Shown: positions 1-8,700 of the stretch, one piece after another
How the letters are laid out: every line of letters begins with the position of its first letter
Numbering within the stretch: position 1 is the stretch's first letter
Source of the DNA: Ichthyosporea sp. XGB-2017a
Taxonomy: Eukaryota > Opisthokonta > Ichthyosporea
Direction of reading: 5' to 3'
DNA length: 64,000 nt
Assembly (NCBI GenBank): GCA_002811675.1
Contig: PDIM01000009.1
Span: 88,114-152,113, forward strand
Notes under the pieces: generated by a model
The model's input: only the letters and a program-made list of their open reading frames with translations
What the model was told of the DNA's origin: nothing
The model's database searches: none
Made by a program: the position numbers and the translations under genes

Positions 1-593
1 TCATCCTCCTCGCCAACATTCTCGTCATTTTCGTCTCCAGTAGACTGCTTGACAAATTCACAAAACACGCGGTATGTGCACGTCTTGGATAAACTCTGAG
101 CGTCGGTACTCTTCATACCAGAATGACCGTGACTGCAATTCCATAAGGCATTCATTGTGCCAGTTTTCACGTTGCAATACTTTGTCCTGTCCGACATTGC
201 GAAGCCCTGTTCAATTCCTAGAATTTCAATGAACTCCTCCACACAGCTATATGCATAGAGTTCTCCCATTTTTTCCACCTCCTCTCCCTTCTCCCGTGCC
301 CTCTTAATAGTGGTAGACCCTTCGGCCACCATATTTTCCATCCTTTTCTTTTCTCTTGCTTTTCCTTTTGCTGCACGCTCCTCATCTTTTAGCTTGTTAA
401 CAGCTTGAGAATGTGCTCGTTGACACTCTGTGCATTCCTTAACGGAATGACTATCAAGTGCCGCTTCTTTGCAAAAACAATCCCAACAGTGAAGCAAATT
501 ATGTACTTTGCATGTGTCTACCGGCCCCATCCTTTCAGCCTGAGCTTGCCTCAGCTTAGCTGCTTGTCGGTCTCTATCACGTATGTGCCTCAT
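1..593 (-). CDS. Partial Cys/His-rich protein of unknown function
   Basis: An uninterrupted minus-strand frame runs from an ATG at 593 past the left edge, giving at least 197 residues without a stop. The frame is also open upstream to a stop near 666, so the start is uncertain. The N-terminal third holds many Cys and His residues (a CKVHNLLHCWDCFC cluster followed by a CTECQRAH cluster), which suggests zinc binding. A Lys/Glu-rich segment likely to be a coiled coil follows, then a segment with further Cys and His ending in an acidic stretch. The frame has codon use like neighbouring genes. I do not recognise the family, and the C-terminus lies outside the window. A telobox-like motif (734-747) sits about 140 bases upstream of the start, as seen before other genes here. 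Confidence 0.6.
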   Translation of the reverse strand, partial: MRHIRDRDRQAAKLRQAQAERMGPVDTCKVHNLLHCWDCFCKEAALDSHSVKECTECQRAHSQAVNKLKDEERAAKGKAREKKRMENMVAEGSTTIKRAREKGEEVEKMGELYAYSCVEEFIEILGIEQGFAMSDRTKYCNVKTGTMNALWNCSHGHSGMKSTDAQSLSKTCTYRVFCEFVKQSTGDENDENVGEED

Positions 594-840
594 ACACGTT
601 TGTAAACGAGGGCATGCTATGTAGTGATGGTTGGGAACGCGTTTGAAGGGCGAGGACCTTTATTTCTGGAGAAACCTTTCCACAAGGTCTCTTCTCGCCC
701 GATATGCGCTTTCCGGAAATTTACTCCAGAATTGGGGTTTAGGTTTTCTCCCCCGACAAGGAAGACAAATACTCTGTAGCTGATAGATGATTCATGTGCT
801 TGCTTTATTGCCCTCTGCTTCTAGTTTTACTCTTGCTCCT

Positions 841-2379
841 TTAGCTGCATGTGCCTAAATCCCGCACTCCAAAGAACCCCCAACACAGCCCATTGCATTT
901 ATCTGGTCCATGAAGGAGCTTTCCTCCAGACCGACAATGTGGTCCATCAATTAACCCTCCATTATCTTCTCCAACCAGGATCTGGCTGGCGTCCACCCAT
1001 TCGGTAATCATGCCCTTTTCATCGACCCCTCGACTTTTCAGCTCTTCCTCAATTTTACGAATTTGCTTGCTAATAGTTCGGCGTTGATTTTTGGAAAGCC
1101 CATTAGGAGGAATCTGTCCCACAGGAAGTTTGGCACCAAAAGGTTGAGCAGGCAAAACTCTTCGATGTGCATCTTCTACCGCTTCTTCATCATCTTGCTG
1201 CCGTGAATCTTCACCTTTACCTTCATCCCCCTTTTCACATTCCAGTTCATTTTTCTTCAGAAGTCTTCTTGCTTCCTTTTCAAGCACTCCACTCTCCTTC
1301 AACATCCTTCTCAACAAGCAATTCTGCTTCTTCAGTACGCTCGAATTGATATCTTTCACATAATAGAAATAAATGCCCTCCAAAAAGGAATGTCTCCAGC
1401 AATAGAGTTGGTATTTCTTCTCTTCACAGCATTTATCACACACCAGTAGCTGGTCCCGGCAAACTGCACACACAGTGCACCCGATCATCTTCTCCCAGGC
1501 CACACCGCAGCTCTCACACTGGCCAACGACCACCTTCGACACAGGCTCTTCTTCTACCGGCTGCACCAAACGCCGATCAAACACAAAGTTCTTCCCCTTC
1601 CACAAGCTATCACTTTCATTCTCAACTAATCCAGCCTCTGTCTTGTCTTGCTCTACTCCATCTTCCGAGCTGCTCCCGAATTTTTCCAAGTATCGGTGGA
1701 TACCACCCTTCAATTGGTAAATCTCCTCGATCCCCAGATCCTTCAACAAAAGACTTGCCTTTTCACACCGGATTCCCCCCGTGCAATACATGAGTACTTT
1801 CTTTTTCTCTTTCAGCTCTTCTGCACGGCTTTCTGCATATCGCGACCATTCAGCAAAAGTCCGTGTTTTGGGATCCTCGGCCCCTTCAAAGCAACCTAAT
1901 GCCACCTCCTGTTGATTGCGGACGTCCAAAATAGCAATTTCATCTCTATTTTCTGGCTTCAAGGCATCCGTCAGGGCTTCGTGGAATTCCTCCGGGGTGA
2001 GGTGCACTCCACCCTCGTTCCCTTTGAAGGGAGCACGGACTCCATTTGAGGACACAATTTCCTTTTTGATTTTAACAACAAGATCGGGGAAGGGGGCAGT
2101 TTCTTCTGTACCCTTCGAACGCTTCCAGTCAACACTGCCGGGAGGGAATCGGCTGTCCCTTTCCATCTCTGAGCAGAATTTGTCTATTCCCTCTTCACTT
2201 TCACAACTCAAGCTCCCATTGATCCCTTCTCCACTTACAATAACACGTCCGTCCAGATTCAAACGCTGGCACAGCGCCTTTATCGTTGCCGCAAATTCCT
2301 CCACGTCTTCAATAACGACATATTTATAAAACAGCACCACGCTGAACCTGCTGGGAAGACTAATCGAGCTCGACCTCAT
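841..2379 (-). CDS. TSTD2: TrhO/TSTD2-type rhodanese protein (probable tRNA uridine hydroxylase family)
   Basis: 512 residues from the ATG at 2379; the frame continues upstream only to a GTG. The N-terminal part matches the UPF0176/TrhO fold (GRVIVSGEGINGSLS, then a PFPDLVVKIKKEIV strand). It is followed by a rhodanese domain with the active-site loop CTGGIRCEKA; the first Cys, about residue 199, is the expected persulfide cysteine. After this comes a Cys-rich zinc-type segment (CESCGVAW, CTVCAVCRDQLLVCDKC) typical of TSTD2 and longer TrhO proteins. The C-terminal extension is charged and probably helical, and ends in a second Cys-containing segment. Bacterial TrhO makes 5-hydroxyuridine at tRNA position 34; the role of the eukaryotic TSTD2 branch is less certain, so activity here is inference. 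It is divergent from the PepN-type gene with a 332-base shared promoter region. Confidence 0.9.
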   Translation of the reverse strand: MRSSSISLPSRFSVVLFYKYVVIEDVEEFAATIKALCQRLNLDGRVIVSGEGINGSLSCESEEGIDKFCSEMERDSRFPPGSVDWKRSKGTEETAPFPDLVVKIKKEIVSSNGVRAPFKGNEGGVHLTPEEFHEALTDALKPENRDEIAILDVRNQQEVALGCFEGAEDPKTRTFAEWSRYAESRAEELKEKKKVLMYCTGGIRCEKASLLLKDLGIEEIYQLKGGIHRYLEKFGSSSEDGVEQDKTEAGLVENESDSLWKGKNFVFDRRLVQPVEEEPVSKVVVGQCESCGVAWEKMIGCTVCAVCRDQLLVCDKCCEEKKYQLYCWRHSFLEGIYFYYVKDINSSVLKKQNCLLRRMLKESGVLEKEARRLLKKNELECEKGDEGKGEDSRQQDDEEAVEDAHRRVLPAQPFGAKLPVGQIPPNGLSKNQRRTISKQIRKIEEELKSRGVDEKGMITEWVDASQILVGEDNGGLIDGPHCRSGGKLLHGPDKCNGLCWGFFGVRDLGTCS

Positions 2380-2711
2380 CCTTTCTTTCTCTCCTACTAT
2401 ACAAAACACTTCCCCTCGAATACACTCAGATTCGCCACAAATAAGTCAGTCTACCAGAGTCAGTCAGCCACGTCCATTATAATAACAGCCAGGGGCCCGC
2501 CTGTCACATGGCCACCATTGAGGCTAGGGTGGGGTTAGGGTTACTCTGCTATGATCATCAATCACTGTAGCTGCTAACTGAGTGCTCCTGACTAGCTCCT
2601 GTGCTGTTTCACTTTTGGCCAGTGTGTTAATCTGCTGCGACTGAGGAGCGATTTAAGGGAAGAGGCTGTAAGGGAGAGTCATATCTCGGCTGAAACTGTG
2701 TTCTCTTTGTG
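2380..2711. promoter_or_regulatory. Divergent promoter region, TSTD2 / aminopeptidase
   Basis: 332 bases between two divergent starts. It contains the motif GGGTGGGGTTAGGGTTAC at 2527-2544. The 14-mer GGTGGGGTTAGGGT inside it occurs identically at 19913-19926, in another divergent promoter. No open frame of note. Confidence 0.5.
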
Positions 2712-5684
2712 ATGCTTCTTGGAAGAGGACTTCATTGTGTGAGGCAGTCCTCGAGGACTCTTCAAGGTGGGAAGGGATGGGATCTGCTTAGGGCGGTCTG
2801 TGGACGACGACATGGTTCTAGCAGTGCCCTGGAGAGTGATAAAGCATCAGCTCCGGTGAAGAAGGCAAAGCTAAGACTTGATTACGTACCACCCGAGTTT
2901 ACTATTCCCTCTGTATTCCTTGAATTCAGATTGGGATCCCCAACTACTGTATCGACAAGACTGACTGTTCAAAGGGCGGCTACTGATGTGGCGGGGGGTG
3001 ACGCAAATGTAGAGGCTGCCATGTCTTCGTTGTGGCTGGACGGAAAGGATCTTGAACTTAAAGAAGGAAGTTTGAAAATGGATGGGCATGTGATTCCTTC
3101 TAGTGGGTATGTTTGGTCTACGAAAGGTCTTAAGATTTTGGATATTCCCACTAGTAAAAGCACTTTTGAATTATCCTTTGAGAATAGGCTGTGGCCCGAG
3201 CGGAACACGAGCTTGGAGGGATTGTATCTGGCAAACAAAGGAACTGTATTTTGTACTCAGTGTGAAGCAGAATCCTTTTCCAATATTACTTTCTTTATGG
3301 ACAGACCTGACGTTCTTTCGCGCTTCACAACAACCATCATCGCCGATAAGGAGAAATATCCTGCGCTTTTATCCAATGGAAACGAAATCAATTACTTCAC
3401 CGAGGAAGTAACGGAGAATGGTTCATCTTCTATTCTTCATGGGCGAGTCTTTAGTGATCCATTCCCCAAACCATGCTATTTGTTTGCTCTTGTTGCTGGA
3501 GATTTAGATGTTCTTGAAAGTACTTTCAATACAAAGAGTGGGAATACTGTTGCACTTAATATTTATGCAGTCAGTGAAGATATCGGGCAATGTGACCATG
3601 CAATGAAAAGTCTTCAGAAGAGTATGAAATGGGATGAGGATGTTTATGGATTGGAATATGATCTTGATATGTACAATGTTGTTGCTGTTCGTGATTTCAA
3701 CGCTGGGGCGATGGAAAATAAGGGTCTCAATATCTTCAACACAAAGTATGTACTCTCTGGAAGCAAAACAGCAACTGATATGGATTTTAACTCTGTTGAG
3801 TCGGTCATAGCACATGAATATTTTCATAATTGGACAGGCAATAGGGTGACCCTGAGAGATTGGTTCCAGCTCAGTTTGAAAGAGGGCCTTACTGTTTTTC
3901 GTGACCAAGAATTTTCTTCAGATATGAATAGTCGAGCAGTTCAACGCATAAAGGACGTGAGGATTATTCGCACAGCACAGTTTAAAGAAGATAGCAGCCC
4001 CTTGGCACATCCAGTGCGGCCTGACGAGTATATTGAGATCAACAACTTTTATACCACAACGGTATATCAGAAAGGGGCAGAAGTTATACGAATGCTAGAG
4101 ACCATTTTGGGAAGAAATCAGTTTAATACAGCAGTTCGTCATTACATAAAGAAGTTTGATGGTACTGCCGCTACTTGTGATGATTTTGTAGACTCTTTGG
4201 AAGAATCTTCAGGTGTAGACCTTTCTAAGTTTCGTGATAGCTGGTACTGCCAGGCGGGTACCCCTCGCGTAGCCTTTTCCCGGTCATACGACGCGTCGAA
4301 CAATAGTTTATCATTGCACTTTGAGCAGAAACCAGGAATGAATATTAAAACCGGAAAGCCTTATAAACCGTTTTGTATACCTATACGCATTGGTGTTGTA
4401 GATCCTAGTTCGAAGGGAGACTGCAGCTTTAGCTCCGAGTCTGCGCTGTACAGCGATCGCACATCGTCGGTATTTCTGTTGGAAGACCAAAAGCAAAGTT
4501 TTACCTTGAACAATGTTGCATCCCCCAATGCCATTCCTTCAATATTTCGTAGTTTTTCGGCTCCGGTAATGGTAGAAGACGTGGATAAAAATGGGCAATC
4601 GTGCTATTCAGTTGAAGAGCTTGCGCACTTGATGGCTTACGATTCGGACTCCTTTGGCCGATGGGAGGCTTCACAAAAGTTAGCTAAAGAGATGTTTTCA
4701 CTTGCCATCAGTGGAGAAAGTGACGAGGTTGTGATATCGTGTTATATTGAGGCCTTAAGAAACATATTGCAAACTTGTGGCGCAAGGGATTTGGAAATGG
4801 ATGCTGAATTATTGACTATGCCAAGCACCCAGTATCTAATGAAAGGTCATGTTGCCAGCCCCTATCGTTCAGAAAAAATAAGGCAGATGCTAAGTTTTAA
4901 TGTCGCGAAAGAGCTTCGCGATGATTTATTGAATGTTTACAACAAGTGCACTGAATTGAGTAGAAATTCAGATAATAGCATAGTTTCGTGCGAAGATTTT
5001 GAAAATGGCAAAGGCTCTAGAGCTTTGGCCAATGCCACACTGAGGGCGCTTTGTCAACTTGATTCGTGCTCGAGGGAGCGTGTGGATATGATGGGTGTTG
5101 AACGTGAAAGTTCTTCTGTTCAAGATACATTGTCGGATAGTACTGGGCGCTTACTTGCCATGGATCAGTTCAGACATACCCAGCTGATGACCAATCGTAT
5201 TGGTGCATTGTCCGCCCTTTGTCGCATTGACTGCGACGAGCGGGATGACGCTTTCTCGACGTTTTTTGAGCAATATAGGAATAATGATTTAGTGTTCAAT
5301 AAGTATATATCCCTGGTAGCCATGTCCCCGCTTGAAAGGACCATCGACGACTTAAAAAACATTATTAAACTTGAAGAGTATGAAGCCCACCGAAACCCAA
5401 ATAGATGCTATTCCTTGATTGGCGGATTTTGTGCAAATATGAACGGCTTCCATACTCCTGGTGGAAAGGGCTACGAATTTGTTGCGAATCAGATAATAAC
5501 TATTGACAAGATAAATCCCGCTGTGGCAGGGAGATTGGTAACAACACTCGCCCCTCTGGGGGAGTATGATAGAGAGACGGTGGATCTACTTCTTGAACAA
5601 CTTTACAGAATCAAAAACACATCAACAATGTCCAAGAATGTTTCGGAGGTTGTAGAGTCGTACATAGCCTTTGGGAAAAAATAA
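2712..5684 (+). CDS. Bacterial PepN-type M1 aminopeptidase, probably mitochondrial
   Basis: 990 residues from the ATG at 2712 (a GTG directly precedes it). It is a zinc aminopeptidase that removes N-terminal residues from peptides. The N-terminal 35 residues are Arg-rich, lack acidic residues except one Asp, and look like a mitochondrial presequence. Catalytic signatures are all present: the GAMEN exopeptidase loop (about 332-336), HEYFH (His368, Glu369, His372) and the third zinc ligand Glu391 in the KEGLTVF segment, spaced as in E. coli PepN. Motifs TQCEAE and ITFFMDRPDVL, and the long C-terminal helical domain, place it in the PepN branch rather than in the animal APN/PSA branch. Its stop codon overlaps an AATAAA signal, and the convergent separase stop lies 26 bases away. 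Transfer from bacteria or an organelle is possible but not shown by sequence here. Confidence 0.95.
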   Translation: MLLGRGLHCVRQSSRTLQGGKGWDLLRAVCGRRHGSSSALESDKASAPVKKAKLRLDYVPPEFTIPSVFLEFRLGSPTTVSTRLTVQRAATDVAGGDANVEAAMSSLWLDGKDLELKEGSLKMDGHVIPSSGYVWSTKGLKILDIPTSKSTFELSFENRLWPERNTSLEGLYLANKGTVFCTQCEAESFSNITFFMDRPDVLSRFTTTIIADKEKYPALLSNGNEINYFTEEVTENGSSSILHGRVFSDPFPKPCYLFALVAGDLDVLESTFNTKSGNTVALNIYAVSEDIGQCDHAMKSLQKSMKWDEDVYGLEYDLDMYNVVAVRDFNAGAMENKGLNIFNTKYVLSGSKTATDMDFNSVESVIAHEYFHNWTGNRVTLRDWFQLSLKEGLTVFRDQEFSSDMNSRAVQRIKDVRIIRTAQFKEDSSPLAHPVRPDEYIEINNFYTTTVYQKGAEVIRMLETILGRNQFNTAVRHYIKKFDGTAATCDDFVDSLEESSGVDLSKFRDSWYCQAGTPRVAFSRSYDASNNSLSLHFEQKPGMNIKTGKPYKPFCIPIRIGVVDPSSKGDCSFSSESALYSDRTSSVFLLEDQKQSFTLNNVASPNAIPSIFRSFSAPVMVEDVDKNGQSCYSVEELAHLMAYDSDSFGRWEASQKLAKEMFSLAISGESDEVVISCYIEALRNILQTCGARDLEMDAELLTMPSTQYLMKGHVASPYRSEKIRQMLSFNVAKELRDDLLNVYNKCTELSRNSDNSIVSCEDFENGKGSRALANATLRALCQLDSCSRERVDMMGVERESSSVQDTLSDSTGRLLAMDQFRHTQLMTNRIGALSALCRIDCDERDDAFSTFFEQYRNNDLVFNKYISLVAMSPLERTIDDLKNIIKLEEYEAHRNPNRCYSLIGGFCANMNGFHTPGGKGYEFVANQIITIDKINPAVAGRLVTTLAPLGEYDRETVDLLLEQLYRIKNTSTMSKNVSEVVESYIAFGKK

Positions 5685-5697
5685 AGTGCGTTTTATT
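5680..5697. terminator. Back-to-back poly(A) signals of convergent genes
   Basis: AATAAA at 5680-5685 overlaps the aminopeptidase stop codon (5682-5684). TTTATT at 5692-5697 reads AATAAA on the minus strand just after the separase stop. The two transcripts must overlap at their 3' ends. Confidence 0.6.
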
Positions 5698-5710
5698 TTT
5701 CATACTTATT

Positions 5711-8700
5711 CTACTGGGTGTGCGAACTTGTATCTTGGGTGAAATAAACTGGCATTCCGTATACTACTGGTGCAAATCCTACTAAATGTTTGAGTTTGCA
5801 CACACTTCTGCATTTGACAACCATTTCACTGAGAGAGAGCTTATAGTCCGGCGAAGAGGAGTTTTTAAATATTTCATCAAATAGTGCTTTCGAAAATCTA
5901 TCAATGTCTTTGTCAGTAACATCCCACAAATTACCAACCACTGCAGGACTGTAAAAATAATTAGATTAGATATTGTGAAATCGTGGGGCAAAAAAAACAC
6001 AAATAGTTTACCTTCCAGCACCCAAATATTTATGGATGATTCCTTCTGCATCAAATTCCCCTTGCTCAAGCAATCTCCCACTACTGCATCCCATAAGAAG
6101 AGCAACAGCTTTGCATTTCATTCCTTTTATCACATTTCCACGCACATACTGCTCCCCAGAGTTGTGACCAATATATCTGAACACAAAAAGATGTGTGTAT
6201 TTTAAAGTTAAATACATGTACACACGTAAACTGCTTAATAATAGAAACAAAGTGAAAAGAAAAACGACTTACACAAACAGATTTTTTTGTTCCAGTCCTA
6301 TAGAAAAGTCTTTTTCTTCGGGAACTTGGGAAACTATTCCTTCCCAGTCTCCTTTGCAGTCGAAGTAGTCTTTAAATTCATTTTGGCTATCAACCAAGTC
6401 CCCCCCGGGATTAATTATGTAGTAGCCTTCACGTACATTAACAAGCGAAAGCTCCTCTGCTCCACAGCATCTTTCAAAATAGCGAAAAGAGGGTATTCTT
6501 GCATAAGGGGTACTGACGCATGATGGAAGACATTCCCATGGAAACTGTTGCGCTGTCTTATCAAGTAGTAGCAGCACATGCGTTCGGCATAAACGCTCTT
6601 CGTGGGTATCATTTGCAAACAATTTGAATTTTTCAACTGCATTTTTGATTGCTTCGCACATTTGCGCAGCCTAAGCATACACTGTCAGTAGCTTGAATCA
6701 CTTTATACCAGATGAAAGAGAACAGCATCTTACCTTTGCATTAGACAACGCTTTGCGAGTCATCTTTGTGACAAAGTCCAGAAGGTCACTTTCAGATTCC
6801 ATATCATCAAAGCACTCTAGCAATAGGGCAATTGACTCCGATGTAGTCCCATTTTTGCTATCAATTGTTTTAAACGTATGTTTCACCCATTCCACAGCTT
6901 CATTCAAATTTTCAAGGTAAGCATCATTTTTTAATGTTCCGCGAAGTAAACTCTGTAAATCCAATGTTATCAAACCACTCGCGTCAGTTGAAGATTAAGC
7001 AAAATCCCAATAGTCTGTAAAATCTACTTACCTTTAATGGGCCCAGCACAAGATTTTCCACTTGAATACAAAATTTTTCCATTCGTTTATCAATTTTTTC
7101 TCTGGTGGTCCACCATTTGCGCTTCTCCATTTTTGTGGCAACGGGCAATTCCATAGCTTTTTTGCTCTCTTCCAAAATACTGTCAAACTGAGACATAATA
7201 TTATCATAATCCTCCCGCAAAATACCTCTCTTAAATACAAAAGGTTCTTTGCCATCACAGGAGCGAGTTATAATAACACACTCTCGATCTACATCAATGG
7301 ACAAAGAACATACAATTTTCCTACCTGATTCATCTACGCTCAAAAGCGATCGCTTTTGCCTCGATCCTTTCCTGTCAAAAGCACGTTCAAATTTATAGCT
7401 AATGAAATTTTCATCGAAGCTTTGCGTAGAATGATTAAATATGGCCCCGAATGAGACTTTATGAAACAATGCACACCTTGCAGCATCTTGCTTCCCCAAG
7501 CATAAGCAACTCTTTATCGCTGCTTCCCGAAATAGAACAACATTGCCGACCTTATGGGCAAGTTCTAAGGATTCTAGAAAAAGGGCACTTGCTTTTTCAA
7601 CTTCAGCAACAAGACTCTTTACCTTTTCCGACCCCATTCCGTATGTCGACTTGCAGATTTTAATAACATCACTGGTTGATAGCTTTTCATAATTCCAGTA
7701 AATAGACAAAAGGTTTGCACATCCGTCGGCCTCTAGAAGAAGCAGTCCTTGGATATAACAGAGTCCAGCTCGGTCCGTGCATGTCCTTATGTTCATATTC
7801 AGCGCCCTTTCCAACAATTCAGACGCTTCCTCATGTCGGCCGCCCAAAAGCAACAGGCGGATATATTTGAGCAGAATGGGAAGTGTAATTTCAGTTAGTG
7901 GGATAGCAGTTTGTGGCTCTGCAGACGCATTCAACATCTTCTTGGGATTTGTAAGAACATCCTTTATAAGATTGCCCTTCTTGTTGCCAAGTAGGCGCTT
8001 CGTCTTTGGAGTAAGTTTAGGATCAGGATAATTCAATCCAACTGACATTTTTGATACAAAGTCAGAGCGGCATATTTGCTCTGATGTTCCTCTCGATTCT
8101 TTGTACAAGACTTCAGCTTCAGTAAACGCTCCAACAACTGCAGACATATCTCCGTGCAGTTCTCTGATCTTACAATCCTCAACCCTATCGCAAAATAGGT
8201 TTGGAAAGGGTTTGTCTTCCCTTGTGTGAATCCGTGAAGCTTCGCTCAACAGTTCTTTCGCGTTGCAGAGACCTGCTTTTATCGAACCAGTTCTTATTTC
8301 TAGTCCAGCAAGACCAAGCAAAAACTTTGTTAAATATCGACTGGCCCCATATTCGCGGCACAATTTAATTCCTTGCTTAAAGTAGTAATACGAATCTTTG
8401 AGCATGCCTTGCAGGAGATAAAGTTCAGCAATGCACAAAAATGAAGATGCAAGATTATTTAAAATATTCCAGTTTGAATGTACCACACCATCATATCCAA
8501 TTTGTTTGCTAAAAACAGACCCCAACGATGAGCCCGAATAGCCTTCAATTACCTTTTTACAACAGGATATGGCATTCAGCAAAAAGTCAATAGCACTTCT
8601 GCCATTCCCACGATAAAATTCTAGGATCGCAGAGGAAAAGGATTTTTCAGCGTCCAAATACAATAAAGTTACTTTATCAATCGATTCGTCTTCTAAAGAA

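Noticed and set aside
1167-2329. Plus-strand frames antisense to TSTD2
   Set aside because: Shadows of the minus-strand gene, which has clear catalytic motifs.
2527-2544. Interstitial telomere remnant
   Set aside because: Each site has only one or two repeat units and sites sit near gene starts, which fits a promoter motif better.
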